Shown: in pieces, positions 37,442 through 46,112 of the stretch | How the letters are laid out: every line of letters begins with the position of its first letter | Numbering within the stretch: the stretch's first letter is position 1 | Assembly (NCBI RefSeq): GCF_001039005.1 | Contig: NZ_LDWR01000005.1 | Span: forward strand, 97,974-161,973 | DNA length: 64,000 nucleotides | Source: Burkholderia cepacia | GTDB taxonomy: Bacteria; Pseudomonadota; Gammaproteobacteria; Burkholderiales; Burkholderiaceae | Reading direction: 5' to 3' | Notes under the pieces: model-generated | Told to the model about the DNA's origin: nothing | Seen by the model: the letters and a program-made list of their open reading frames with translations, nothing else | Databases searched by the model: none | Program-made: the position numbers and the translations under genes

Positions 37442-39370
37442 TCACTTCAATACCGCGTCGAGCGCGCCACGCAACGCATTGGTCAGCAGCAGCGCCTGCG
37501 CGCGCGCAAGATCGTCGCAGGTCACGACGCGCTCCGTCGCACCGAACGCGCGATCGTCGAGCAGCACGCCGCGCATCACGCCCGGCAGCACGCCGGACGC
37601 CAGCGGCGGCGTCACCCACTGGCCGTCGAGTTTCACGAACAGGTTCGTGCGCCCGCCCTCCGTCACCTCGCCGCGCTCGTTGACGAACAGCATGTCGAAA
37701 CCGCCGAGCGTCTCCGCCGCCTGCCACGCGCGGTCGTATTCAGCACGGCGCGTGGTCTTGTGCAGCAGCAGCGCATCGCTCGCGCGGGTCGGCGCGAAGC
37801 CGTGCGCGGACGCCAGCAGCACGCCGACCGGCCCCGCCGGCAGCGGCTTGAGCGGCGCCGCGACGATCTCGACCGTACCGTCCTTCGCCAGTGAGAGCTT
37901 CATCCGGTAGGCGCCGTCGCCGTCGAGCGCCGCGCAGCGCGCGTCGATCTCGCGACGCAACGCATCGGCGTCGAAGCGGAAGCCAAGCGTATCCGCGCTG
38001 CGCTGCAGCCGTGCAAGATGACGATCGAGATGCCGGATGCCGTCCGCACGCGTGGCGGCGGTCGTTTCGAACAACTGGAAGCCGGGATCGGCGTCCGTCA
38101 GGAATCGCGCTTTCAATTCGCACTCCGCATATTCGTCGGCCGCGACGCTGTCGAGCACGATGCCCGCACCGACGCCCATCGTGCCGCGGCGCCGGCCGGC
38201 GGTTGCCGGATCGCGTGCTTCGATTTCCGGGCCGGCCGTGCCTTCGCCGGTCGCACCTTCGCCGGCCGCGTCGAGCGTCAACGTACGGATCGCGACCGAC
38301 AGGCAGAAATCGCCGCAACCGGCCGCACGCTCGCCGCGCGCGACGGAATCGGCGCTGTCCGGCGGCGCGTCGAGCCAGCCGATCGCGCCCGTATAGAGCC
38401 CGCGCGGCGTCGTCTCGATCGCGTCGATCAGCTGCATCGTCCGGTACTTCGGCGCGCCCGTGATCGATCCGCATGGAAACAGCGCGCGCAGCATCTGCGC
38501 GAACGTCGTGCCGGCGCGCCAGCCGGCCTCGACCGTCGACGTCATCTGCCACACCGACGCGTACGGTTCGACGGAGAACAGCGCCGGCACACGAACCGTA
38601 CCGGTGCGCGCGATCCGCGACACGTCGTTGCGCAGCAGGTCGACGATCATCACGTTTTCCGCGCGGTTCTTCGGATCGCTCGCGAGGAACGCGGCAGCCG
38701 CCGCATCGTCGCGGGGATCGGCCGAGCGCGGCGCGGTGCCCTTCATCGGCCGCGCGCGCAGCACGTCGCCGTGTTTCTCGACGAACAGCTCGGGCGAGCA
38801 CGACACGACCCACGCGCCGCCGGGCAGCGCGATCAGCGCGCCGTACCGCACCGGCTGGCGCGCGCGCAGCCGCCGGTACAGCGCAAGCGGCGTGCCGAAC
38901 ACGTCGAAATTCAGCCGGTACGTGTAGTTGATCTGATACGAATCGCCCGCGCGCAACGCGTCGTGCACCGCGGCGATCGCCGCATCGAACGCATCGCGCG
39001 ACACGCTCTTCGCGACATGCGCGACGCCCGCGATCGACGGCGTGCCGCCGCCGTCCTGCTGCGCGAGCCACGCGTCCACTTCGTCGCGCGACAGGCGCTC
39101 GCAGCGCGCGTACAGCAAAAAGCGCAGCGGGGCATTGCCCGGCTGCGCCTGTTGCAGGTTGCGTCCGAATGCGTAATCGCCGACGACGACCGCATGCAGC
39201 CCGTCGCGCAGATCCTGCGCAACCGCCGCGTCGACTTCGTCGAGCCGCGCCGGGTCCGTGCACACGCGTTCGTACACGAAACCCGAATACAAGCGACTCG
39301 ACCGCGCGGACGCGGTCGAGTCGCAATCGTCCAAGAGCGCGAACGACGCGCTCTCGTTGCCTTCAGTCAT
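37442..39370 (-). CDS. pabB: Aminodeoxychorismate synthase component I fused to aminodeoxychorismate lyase (PabBC)
   Basis: 642 residues in two parts. Residues about 1-435 are the chorismate-binding PabB: GDSYQINYTYRLNF, CSPELFVEKHGDVLRARPMKGTAPR, NVMIVDLLRNDVSRIA, FPCGSITGAPKYRTMQLI and GTMGVGAGIVLDSVAADEY. Residues about 440-642 are a fold-IV PLP enzyme like PabC (LHKTTRRAEYDRAW with the Lys, GFDMLFVNERGEVTEGGRTNLFV). Together they turn chorismate into 4-aminobenzoate for folate. A low-complexity Gly/Ala/Glu insertion interrupts the PabB part near residues 370-400. It starts 4 bases after dnaJ stops, so it may be cotranscribed with the chaperone genes. Confidence 0.93.
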   Translation of the reverse strand: MTEGNESASFALLDDCDSTASARSSRLYSGFVYERVCTDPARLDEVDAAVAQDLRDGLHAVVVGDYAFGRNLQQAQPGNAPLRFLLYARCERLSRDEVDAWLAQQDGGGTPSIAGVAHVAKSVSRDAFDAAIAAVHDALRAGDSYQINYTYRLNFDVFGTPLALYRRLRARQPVRYGALIALPGGAWVVSCSPELFVEKHGDVLRARPMKGTAPRSADPRDDAAAAAFLASDPKNRAENVMIVDLLRNDVSRIARTGTVRVPALFSVEPYASVWQMTSTVEAGWRAGTTFAQMLRALFPCGSITGAPKYRTMQLIDAIETTPRGLYTGAIGWLDAPPDSADSVARGERAAGCGDFCLSVAIRTLTLDAAGEGATGEGTAGPEIEARDPATAGRRRGTMGVGAGIVLDSVAADEYAECELKARFLTDADPGFQLFETTAATRADGIRHLDRHLARLQRSADTLGFRFDADALRREIDARCAALDGDGAYRMKLSLAKDGTVEIVAAPLKPLPAGPVGVLLASAHGFAPTRASDALLLHKTTRRAEYDRAWQAAETLGGFDMLFVNERGEVTEGGRTNLFVKLDGQWVTPPLASGVLPGVMRGVLLDDRAFGATERVVTCDDLARAQALLLTNALRGALDAVLK

Positions 39371-39374
39371 GCCG

Positions 39375-40511
39375 TTACTCGAAGAAGCTCTTCACCCGGT
39401 CGAACCAGCTCTTGCTCTGCGGGCTGTGACGCGCGCCGCCCTCGGCCAGCGACTTCTCGAACTGCTTGAGCAGGTCGCGCTGGTGGTCGGTCAGCTTCAC
39501 GGGCGTCTCGACCTGCACATGCACGTACAGATCGCCCGCGATGCTCGAACGCAGCCCCTTGATACCCTTGCCGCGCAGACGGAACGTCTTGCCCGACTGC
39601 GTGCCTTCCGGCACCGGGAACGACGCACGGCCGGCCAGCGTCGGCACCTCGATCTCGCCGCCGAGCGCGGCGGTCGTGAACGGGATCGGCATCTGGCAGT
39701 GGAGATCGTCGCCGTCGCGCTCGAACACCGAGTGCGGCTTGATGTGGATCTCGACATACAGGTCGCCCGGCGGCCCGCCGTTGATACCCGGCTCGCCGTT
39801 GCCGGCCGAGCGGATCCGCATCCCGTCGTCGATCCCGGCCGGGATCTTCACTTCGAGCGTCTTGGTTTCCTTCACCTTGCCCGACCCGTGGCAGTGCACG
39901 CACGGCTCGGGGATGTAGGTGCCGGTGCCATGGCACTTCGGGCAGGTCTGCTGGATGCTGAAGAAGCCCTGCGACATGCGCACCGTGCCCTGGCCATGAC
40001 AGGTCGGGCAGGTTTCCGGCTTCGTGCCGGGCTTCGCGCCCGACCCGTGGCAGACCTCGCACGACACCCAGCTCGGCACGCGGATCTGCGTGTCGTAGCC
40101 ATGTGCGGCCTGCTCGAGCGTGATTTCCATGCTGTAGCGCAGGTCGGCGCCGCGATACACCTGCGGGCCGCCGCGGCCGCCACGTGCGGCGCCGCCCGCG
40201 GCCTGGCCGAAGATGTCGCCGAAGATGTCGCCGAACGCATCCGCGAAGCCGCCGAAGCCCTGTGCGCCCGCACCACCCATGTTCGGATCGACGCCCGCGT
40301 GGCCGTACTGGTCGTACGCGGCCCGCTTCTGGCTGTCCGACAGCATTTCATAGGCTTCCTTCACCTCCTTGAAATGCTCTTCCGCATCCTTGTTGTCCGG
40401 ATTGCGGTCAGGGTGATACTTCATCGCAAGCTTGCGATATGCCTTCTTGATTTCGTCGTCGCCCGCATTCTTCGCGACGCCCAGAACCTCGTAGTAATCC
40501 CGTTTCGCCAT
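39375..40511 (-). CDS. dnaJ: Chaperone DnaJ
   Basis: 378 residues. J-domain with [10 protein letters not shown] (HPD motif), Gly/Phe-rich region from about residue 75 to 120, four CxxCxGxG zinc-binding repeats ([32 protein letters not shown]) and the C-terminal substrate-binding domains. It delivers unfolded clients to DnaK and stimulates its ATPase. It is separated from dnaK by 266 bases that include a terminator-like hairpin. Confidence 0.98.
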   Translation of the reverse strand: MAKRDYYEVLGVAKNAGDDEIKKAYRKLAMKYHPDRNPDNKDAEEHFKEVKEAYEMLSDSQKRAAYDQYGHAGVDPNMGGAGAQGFGGFADAFGDIFGDIFGQAAGGAARGGRGGPQVYRGADLRYSMEITLEQAAHGYDTQIRVPSWVSCEVCHGSGAKPGTKPETCPTCHGQGTVRMSQGFFSIQQTCPKCHGTGTYIPEPCVHCHGSGKVKETKTLEVKIPAGIDDGMRIRSAGNGEPGINGGPPGDLYVEIHIKPHSVFERDGDDLHCQMPIPFTTAALGGEIEVPTLAGRASFPVPEGTQSGKTFRLRGKGIKGLRSSIAGDLYVHVQVETPVKLTDHQRDLLKQFEKSLAEGGARHSPQSKSWFDRVKSFFE

Positions 40512-40627
40512 ATCGATTCACTGTGCCGCCACGCATCGCGCACGCGGCGGCTCCTTTCGCCTGCAGTAAAGTCTCTCGACTCGTCTGGCGCTGCACCCGT
40601 CCGCGGACGGCTCGCGCAGCACCCGCC

Positions 40628-40668
40628 AAAAAACAAATGTGCCCGGAGGGCCGCGAAGCCCGCCAGGC
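40628..40668 (-). terminator. Terminator-like hairpin between dnaK and dnaJ
   Basis: Read leftward, GCCTGGCGGGC pairs with GCCCTCCGGGC (one mismatch, one G-U) and is followed by ACATTTGTTTTTT. It would end a share of the dnaK transcripts before dnaJ. Confidence 0.7.
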
Positions 40669-40777
40669 GTGGAGTCGATCCGGCCATCCGGAAGGAAAGA
40701 CAGACCGCTTTTCAGTCGCTTGTCAGCCGCGCCGCGCGCGTTTCCGCGCACGGCATGCGGTGCCATCGCAACCCGGC

Positions 40778-42733
40778 TTAGTCCTTCTTCACTTCCTTGA
40801 ACTCGGCGTCGACGACGTCGTCGGCAGCCTGCTGCGCGCCACCCGCGTGGGCCGCGCCTTCCGCTGCACCCGCCGCACCGGCGGCAGCACCCGCCTGCTG
40901 GGCCTGCATGTCGGCGTACATCTTCTCGCCGAGCTTCTGCGAGACCTTGCCGAGCTCCTCGACCTTCGCGTCGATCGCAGCCTTGTCGGCCGACGTGTCC
41001 TTCAGCACTTCCTCGAGCGACTTCAGCGACGCTTCGATCGCTTCCTTCTCGCCCGCGTCCAGCTTGTCGCCGTACTCGGTGAGCGCCTTCTTCGTGCTGT
41101 GGACCAGCGCGTCGCCCTGGTTGCGCGAATCGGCCAGCTCGCGCAGCTTGTGGTCTTCCGCTGCGTTCGCTTCCGCGTCCTTGATCATCTGGTCGATTTC
41201 AGCCTCGGACAGACCCGAGTTGGCCTTGATCGTGATCCTGTTTTCCTTGCCGGTCGCCTTGTCCTTCGCGCCGACGTGCAGGATGCCGTTCGCGTCGATG
41301 TCGAAGCTCACTTCGATCTGCGGCACGCCGCGCGGTGCGGGCGGGATGCCTTCGAGGTTGAACTCGCCGAGCAGCTTGTTGCCGGCCGCCATTTCGCGTT
41401 CGCCCTGGAACACCTTGATCGTCACGGCGCCCTGGTTGTCGTCCGCCGTCGAATACACTTGCGCGTGCTTCGTCGGGATCGTCGTGTTCTTGTTGATCAT
41501 CTTCGTCATCACACCGCCGAGCGTCTCGATGCCGAGCGACAGCGGGGTCACGTCGAGCAGCAGCACGTCCGTGCGGTCGCCCGACAGGACCTGGCCCTGG
41601 ATCGCCGCGCCAACCGCGACGGCTTCGTCCGGGTTCACGTCACGGCGCGGATCCTTGCCGAAGAACTCCTTCACCTTCTCCAGGACCTTCGGCATGCGGG
41701 TCTGGCCGCCGACCAGGATCACGTCGTCGATGTCCGACACCTTGACGCCTGCGTCCTTGATCGCGATGCGGCACGGTTCGATCGTGCGCTCGACGAGGTC
41801 CTCGACCAGCGCTTCCAGCTTCGCGCGGGTGATCTTCAGGTTCAAGTGCTTCGGGCCCGACGCGTCCGCCGTGATGTACGGCAGGTTGATTTCGGTCTGC
41901 TGGCTCGACGACAGCTCGATCTTCGCCTTTTCGGCGGCTTCCTTCAGGCGTTGCAGCGCGAGCACGTCCTTCGACAGGTCGACGCCCTGCTCCTTCTTGA
42001 ACTCGCCGATGATGTAATCGATGATGCGCTGGTCGAAGTCTTCACCGCCGAGGAACGTGTCGCCGTTGGTCGACAGCACTTCGAACTGCATTTCGCCGTC
42101 GACGTCCGCGATCTCGATGATCGACACGTCGAACGTGCCGCCGCCGAGGTCATATACGGCGATCTTGCGGTCGCCCTTCTCGACCTTGTCGAGGCCGAAC
42201 GCCAGAGCAGCTGCCGTCGGCTCGTTGATGATCCGCTTGACTTCGAGGCCCGCGATGCGGCCTGCGTCCTTGGTTGCCTGGCGCTGGCTGTCGTTGAAGT
42301 ACGCCGGCACCGTGATCACGGCTTCCGTGACCGGCTCGCCGAGGTAGTCTTCGGCCGTCTTCTTCATCTTGCGCAGCACTTCCGCCGAAACCTGCGGCGG
42401 CGCGAGCTTTTCGCCGTGCGCTTCGACCCATGCATCGCCGTTGTCGGCCTTGACGATGCTGTACGGCATCAGGCCGATGTCCTTCTGGACTTCCTTCTCT
42501 TCGAAGCGGCGGCCGATCAGGCGCTTCACCGCGAACAGCGTGTTCTTCGGGTTGGTCACCGACTGACGCTTGGCCGGCGCGCCGACGAGCACTTCGTTGT
42601 CGTCCATGTAGGCGATGATCGACGGCGTGGTGCGCGTACCTTCCGAGTTCTCGATGACCTTGACCTGGTTGCCTTCCATGATGGCGACGCACGAGTTCGT
42701 GGTGCCGAGGTCAATACCGATGATCTTTCCCAT
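40778..42733 (-). CDS. dnaK: Chaperone DnaK (Hsp70)
   Basis: 651 residues. [20 protein letters not shown] at the N-terminus, [43 protein letters not shown] and the linker [20 protein letters not shown] are all Hsp70 signatures. The C-terminal substrate domain ends in an Ala/Gly-rich stretch and [16 protein letters not shown] is 7-11 bases before the ATG. A sigma-32 type promoter lies about 90 bases upstream. Confidence 0.99.
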   Translation of the reverse strand: MGKIIGIDLGTTNSCVAIMEGNQVKVIENSEGTRTTPSIIAYMDDNEVLVGAPAKRQSVTNPKNTLFAVKRLIGRRFEEKEVQKDIGLMPYSIVKADNGDAWVEAHGEKLAPPQVSAEVLRKMKKTAEDYLGEPVTEAVITVPAYFNDSQRQATKDAGRIAGLEVKRIINEPTAAALAFGLDKVEKGDRKIAVYDLGGGTFDVSIIEIADVDGEMQFEVLSTNGDTFLGGEDFDQRIIDYIIGEFKKEQGVDLSKDVLALQRLKEAAEKAKIELSSSQQTEINLPYITADASGPKHLNLKITRAKLEALVEDLVERTIEPCRIAIKDAGVKVSDIDDVILVGGQTRMPKVLEKVKEFFGKDPRRDVNPDEAVAVGAAIQGQVLSGDRTDVLLLDVTPLSLGIETLGGVMTKMINKNTTIPTKHAQVYSTADDNQGAVTIKVFQGEREMAAGNKLLGEFNLEGIPPAPRGVPQIEVSFDIDANGILHVGAKDKATGKENRITIKANSGLSEAEIDQMIKDAEANAAEDHKLRELADSRNQGDALVHSTKKALTEYGDKLDAGEKEAIEASLKSLEEVLKDTSADKAAIDAKVEELGKVSQKLGEKMYADMQAQQAGAAAGAAGAAEGAAHAGGAQQAADDVVDAEFKEVKKD

Positions 42734-42821
42734 TTTTTCCTAATCTCCAGAAATGCTTGATTGCTGCGCGAAACGCCGCGTTTTTGGGCGGTTTCACGCG
42801 CCAGAATTCAACTCTGCTCCC

Positions 42822-42850
42822 GACATGCGTCCGTCCGGCCCGTTTTCAAG
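42822..42850 (-). promoter_or_regulatory. dnaK: Sigma-32 (heat-shock) promoter of dnaK
   Basis: Read leftward, CTTGAAA (42850-42844) is followed after 14 bases by CGCATGTC (42829-42822), close to the heat-shock consensus CTTGAAA-N13-17-CCCCATNT. Confidence 0.75.
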
Positions 42851-42881
42851 ACCCGACAAGCGATGCGGATATTAAATTTTT

Positions 42882-43304
42882 TCAATCGCCGCCGGCCGCC
42901 GGATCGCCGGCCGCCGGAATGCCGGCCACCGCGATCTTCGCGCGCGCCGCCGAAACGGCCGCCTGGAACTGCGCGAGGCCATGCCAGCCCGTCGCACGGC
43001 CGAGACGCTTGCCGCGGTGGAAGAAGAACCAGGTCGGCACGCCGTGCAGCCCGAAGCGGTGCCCCAGCTGATGGTGTTCGTACACGTTGCAATGGAACCA
43101 CTTCAGGTCCAGCGCGCGAATCGCGTCGGGCTGGGCGAGCATCGCCTTCTTCGCGATCTCGCAGTTGAAGCAGTCGACGCCCCAGAAGAACACCACCGCG
43201 AGCGCATCGCCCGCGCCGTCGATACCCGCGTCGAACGTGTCGGCGGCCAGCGGCTGCATGTCGAACACGTCGAACGCGGCCGGATCGACGCCGGCGGCAC
43301 CCAT
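42882..43304 (-). CDS. Thioredoxin-fold protein between grpE and dnaK
   Basis: 140 residues. VVFFWGVDCFNCEIAKKAML places a CxxC (Cys-Phe-Asn-Cys) at the end of the first strand, and FGLHGVPTWFFFHRGK holds the cis-Pro typical of thioredoxins. The central Cys-Pro-x-Cys of classical thioredoxin is absent, so the redox potential should differ. The C-terminus ends in an Ala/Gly-rich tail. It starts 10 bases after grpE, so it is probably cotranscribed under heat-shock control, suggesting a role in disulfide repair under stress; that role is inference. Confidence 0.85.
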   Translation of the reverse strand: MGAAGVDPAAFDVFDMQPLAADTFDAGIDGAGDALAVVFFWGVDCFNCEIAKKAMLAQPDAIRALDLKWFHCNVYEHHQLGHRFGLHGVPTWFFFHRGKRLGRATGWHGLAQFQAAVSAARAKIAVAGIPAAGDPAAGGD

Positions 43305-43314
43305 CGCGACAGCC

Positions 43315-43860
43315 TTACTTCGGCTGCGCGACGGTGACGAGCGCCGGGCGCAGCACGCGGTCGGCGATCGTATAGCCCTTTTGCAGCACCGCGACGACGG
43401 TGTTCGGCTCCTGCTCGGCCGGCACCATCGAAATCGCCTGGTGCTGGTGCGGATCGAACTTCTCGCCGACCGGGTTGATCGCGACGACGCGGCCCTTCTC
43501 GAGCGCGCTCGTCAGCTGGCGCAGCGTCAGCTCGACGCCTTCGCGCACCTTCGTGATGTCGCCGGACGTGTCGCTGACGGCTGCTTCCAGGCTGTCCAGC
43601 ACCGGCAGCAGGTGCTCAGCGAAGCTTTCGATCGCGAACTTGTGCGCCTTCGAGACGTCATCCTGCGCGCGACGGCGCACGTTCTCGGTCTCGGCCTTGG
43701 CCCGCAGGAAGCTCTCCTGCAGCTCGGCGACCTTGGCTTGAGCCTCCGCGAGCGCCGCGTCGGCGGCTTCGGCGGCGGGAGTGGCGCCTTGCGCCGCCTG
43801 CTTCTCGCTGCCGATGTCTTCGGCCGATTGGGGTGCCGGGTTCTCTTGCGTGTTTTCCAT
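43315..43860 (-). CDS. grpE: Nucleotide exchange factor GrpE
   Basis: 181 residues. An N-terminal acidic, Ala-rich segment is followed by the long coiled-coil ([20 protein letters not shown], then [20 protein letters not shown]) and the C-terminal beta-wing ([37 protein letters not shown]). It releases ADP from DnaK. A sigma-32 promoter precedes it, and the thioredoxin-like gene and dnaK follow. Confidence 0.97.
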   Translation of the reverse strand: MENTQENPAPQSAEDIGSEKQAAQGATPAAEAADAALAEAQAKVAELQESFLRAKAETENVRRRAQDDVSKAHKFAIESFAEHLLPVLDSLEAAVSDTSGDITKVREGVELTLRQLTSALEKGRVVAINPVGEKFDPHQHQAISMVPAEQEPNTVVAVLQKGYTIADRVLRPALVTVAQPK

Positions 43861-44214
43861 GTCGCTGAAAGTCGATTAGAGGTTGAAGCCAAATCGGTCA
43901 CCGCCGGATCGTATACCCGGCGGTACCGCACATTGCTGGTGCAAATAAGGGCGAAAACTACAATTTCAAGAGGGTTATTCGCCGGCATTCGCCATTGCCG
44001 CGAAACAACCGCGCGTCCTGCCGGTGCATGCGTCGCAGCGTTCGCCGGATCGGGAGAAACGGCCTGTAACAACGCTTACCTGGCAAGTACTAGCTGCGCA
44101 CAGCGCCGCTGCACTACACTCCACTCAAGCGTCGGAAAAGCGTGTTTACCCTAAGCTGACCGTCGCCTTACATCCACCAGGCGCCTTTTCACCCGTCTTC
44201 TCGAGGGGAGTACC
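43861..44214. other. Intergenic region between grpE and the small ORF at 44.2 kb
   Basis: These 354 bases hold the grpE heat-shock promoter near 43.95 kb. The right half presumably holds a promoter for the rightward small ORF; I see no clear sigma-70 pair and no other gene. Confidence 0.45.
43943..43970 (-). promoter_or_regulatory. grpE: Sigma-32 (heat-shock) promoter of grpE
   Basis: Read leftward, CTTGAAA (43970-43964) is followed after 12 bases by CCCTTATTT (43951-43943), a good match to the heat-shock consensus. It lies about 85 bases before the grpE start. Confidence 0.8.
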
Positions 44215-44376
44215 GTGAAACTGACCTTTGCGATTTCGGTGGTCGCGCTGGTACTCATTGCCGGCACCACCACCATCTGCCTGTCGGGAGCCGTCACCGA
44301 TCGCACGACCGAATACGGAAGCGCGCGGGCGACGTTCGACCAGATGTTCAGCTCCCACCAGAAAATCTGTCGATGA
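44215..44376 (+). CDS. Small exported or membrane protein, 53 residues, unknown
   Basis: A GTG start follows GAGGGGAG at ideal distance, one of the strongest ribosome-binding sites in the window. The product begins with Lys and a 20-residue hydrophobic stretch (LTFAISVVALVLIAG) ending near a Cys, then a polar tail with TEYGSARATFDQMFSSHQ and a second Cys three residues from the end. This fits a small periplasmic or membrane-anchored peptide. The last 29 bases overlap the 3' end of hslR on the other strand. I recognise no family. No start-codon alternative is needed. Confidence 0.62.
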   Translation: MKLTFAISVVALVLIAGTTTICLSGAVTDRTTEYGSARATFDQMFSSHQKICR

Positions 44377-44755
44377 TGCGCCGGTCGCGCTTCGTCGGCC
44401 GGCCATGCAGCTCGGCCGCCGGCTCGCGATACGTACGGCGCCGCTCCAGTTCGGCGAGCCGCGCGGCCCGCCCCGCTTCCGTTTCCTCGTAAAGCGTCTG
44501 CGCGACGCTCGCCGGCCCGCGCACATCGCACACGCCGCGCACGGCAATGTGCCAGACGATGCCGTCCATCGCAATCTCGACCTCGTCGCCGACGCGCACC
44601 TCCTTCGCCGGCTTGATCGCCGCACCGCCGATCTTCACGTGCCCCTTGTCGACCGCATCGGTCGCGAGCGAGCGCGTCTTGAAGAACCGGGCCGCCCACA
44701 GCCATTTGTCGATGCGCAGCTTCGCGCCCGGTTCCGTGGAAATCTGGTAGTTCAT
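44348..44755 (-). CDS. hslR: Heat-shock RNA-binding protein Hsp15 (S4 domain), HslR-like
   Basis: 135 residues. The S4 RNA-binding domain covers residues about 14-75 (LRIDKWLWAARFFKTRSLAT, then VKIGGAAIKPAKEVRVGDEVEI), and a basic C-terminal tail ends with RPTKRDRRIIDRF, as in Hsp15. Hsp15 recycles 50S subunits carrying stalled nascent chains. GGAGG sits 6 bases before the ATG. This ribosome-binding site is itself the end of an 83-bp repeat, and the start overlaps the stop of a repeat-encoded mini-ORF. Confidence 0.92.
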   Translation of the reverse strand: MNYQISTEPGAKLRIDKWLWAARFFKTRSLATDAVDKGHVKIGGAAIKPAKEVRVGDEVEIAMDGIVWHIAVRGVCDVRGPASVAQTLYEETEAGRAARLAELERRRTYREPAAELHGRPTKRDRRIIDRFSGGS

Positions 44756-44838
44756 GTCAACCTCCGCCGGGCCGCCCCAAGGAGGCTGACCGCCCCCTCG
44801 GGGGGCAGCGAGCAAAGCGAGCGTGGGGGTCGTTTCAT
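44752..44838 (-). CDS. Repeat-encoded 28-codon mini-ORF B, coupled to hslR
   Basis: ATG at 44838 opens 28 codons ending in TGA that overlaps the hslR ATG (ATGA). The product starts MKRPPRSLCSLPPEG and ends LLGAARRRLT. It is very Arg-rich and may have no function as a peptide; its value may be to carry ribosomes to hslR. Its frame, length and ending match mini-ORF A. Confidence 0.4.
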   Translation of the reverse strand: MKRPPRSLCSLPPEGAVSLLGAARRRLT

Positions 44839-44922
44839 CTCAGCCTCCGCCGGGCCGCCCCAAGGAGTCCAACCGCCTCCCCGGCGCGCAGCGAATGAAA
44901 TGTGCGCAGGTGTCGTTCCATC
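44758..44922. repeat. Two tandem copies of an 83-bp repeat between hemH and hslR
   Basis: The segment beginning CCTCCGCCGGGCCGCCCCAA recurs at 44761 and 44844, a period of 83 bases. The CAT-CTCA or CAT-GTCA boundary recurs at 44753, 44836 and 44919. Each unit read leftward provides GGAGG, a short spacer and an ATG. Elements with this G+C-rich core are familiar from Burkholderia intergenic regions, but I have not compared them here. Confidence 0.85.
44835..44921 (-). CDS. Repeat-encoded 28-codon mini-ORF A, coupled to hemH
   Basis: ATG at 44921 lies one base after the hemH stop. Its 28 codons end in TGA overlapping the ATG of mini-ORF B. The product ends LLGAARRRLR, like mini-ORF B. The two ORFs differ in their middles, so the conserved features are the length, the ends and the ribosome-binding site, not the peptide. 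Confidence 0.4.
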   Translation of the reverse strand: MERHLRTFHSLRAGEAVGLLGAARRRLR

Positions 44923-45987
44923 TCAGTTCACCGTTTCGGGCTGCGCGGACCTGACGGGCCAGCCCTGCAGGTTCTCGGCGACGATCTCGCCGATCGCGCC
45001 GAGCCACGCGGGTGCGCCGTTCAGGCACGGAATGCGGTGGAACGCCTTGCCGCCGCCGACGAGGAACTCGTCGCGCACTTCCATGCCGATCTCCTCGATC
45101 GTCTCCAGGCAATCGGCCGTAAAACCGGGACAGAACACGTCGGCCCGACGCACGCCGGCCTCGCCGAACTCGCGCAGCGTCGGCGCGGTGTACGGCTGCA
45201 GCCATTCGGCCTTGCCGAAGCGCGACTGGAACGTGACGCGGCATTCGGTCGTCGACAGCCCGAGCGCGGCCATCAGCAGCGCGCCTGTTTGCTGGCACTG
45301 GTCGTGATAAGGATCGCCGAGGTCGAGCGTGCGCTTCGGCACGCCGTGAAAGCTCAGCACGAGCTTGTCGCCCGCCGCGAAGTCGGGCCGGCCGTGCTGC
45401 GCCCAGTACTGGCGCACCTGCTCGGCAAGCGCGTGGATATAGGCCGGATGGTCGGCGTAGTGCCGCACCGTGCGCACCTCCGGCTGGTTGCGCATGCGCG
45501 CGAGCGCGGCGAATGCGGCATCGAACGCGGTGGCCGTGGTCGACGCCGAGTATTGCGGATACATCGGCATCAGCAGCACGCGCTCGACGCCCGAGCGCTT
45601 GAACTGCGCGAGCGCGTGCGAAATGTTCGGGCTGCCGTAGCGCATCGCGTAGTCGACGAGCACGTGATAGCCGTTCGACACGAGCAGGTGCCGCACGCCG
45701 TCGGTCTGGCGCTCGGTGTGCACGCGCAGCGGCGAGCCCTCCGGCATCCAGACGGCCGCGTATTTCTTCGCGGACGCGCGACCGCGCAGCGGCAGGATCA
45801 GCGTGCGCAGCAGCACCTGCCAGACGGCCTGCGGAATTTCGACGACCCGCGGATCCGACAGGAATTCGGCCAGATAGCGCCGTACCGCGCGCGGCGTGGG
45901 TGCGTCGGGCGTGCCGAGATTGATCAGCAGCACGCCGATGCGGTGGGCGGCCGCGATGCTCGAAGGCGGCTCAAGATCGAAACGCAT
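44923..45987 (-). CDS. hemH: Ferrochelatase
   Basis: 354 residues. [20 protein letters not shown] at the N-terminus, [17 protein letters not shown], the signature [20 protein letters not shown] with the active-site His, then [17 protein letters not shown] and [18 protein letters not shown] with the conserved Glu. It inserts Fe(II) into protoporphyrin IX. It lies between hrcA and hslR in the same direction. Confidence 0.97.
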   Translation of the reverse strand: MRFDLEPPSSIAAAHRIGVLLINLGTPDAPTPRAVRRYLAEFLSDPRVVEIPQAVWQVLLRTLILPLRGRASAKKYAAVWMPEGSPLRVHTERQTDGVRHLLVSNGYHVLVDYAMRYGSPNISHALAQFKRSGVERVLLMPMYPQYSASTTATAFDAAFAALARMRNQPEVRTVRHYADHPAYIHALAEQVRQYWAQHGRPDFAAGDKLVLSFHGVPKRTLDLGDPYHDQCQQTGALLMAALGLSTTECRVTFQSRFGKAEWLQPYTAPTLREFGEAGVRRADVFCPGFTADCLETIEEIGMEVRDEFLVGGGKAFHRIPCLNGAPAWLGAIGEIVAENLQGWPVRSAQPETVN

Positions 45988-46112
45988 GGGCAAGAACGTG
46001 CTCGGGGCACGGGACCGGACGGCTCTCAATTATAGCGGGCCGCTCCGTGCCGTTCGGCCGACTGTCGGCACGCACGGCACCGCGGCACGATGACGGGGCG
46101 GGATCGGGTGGG

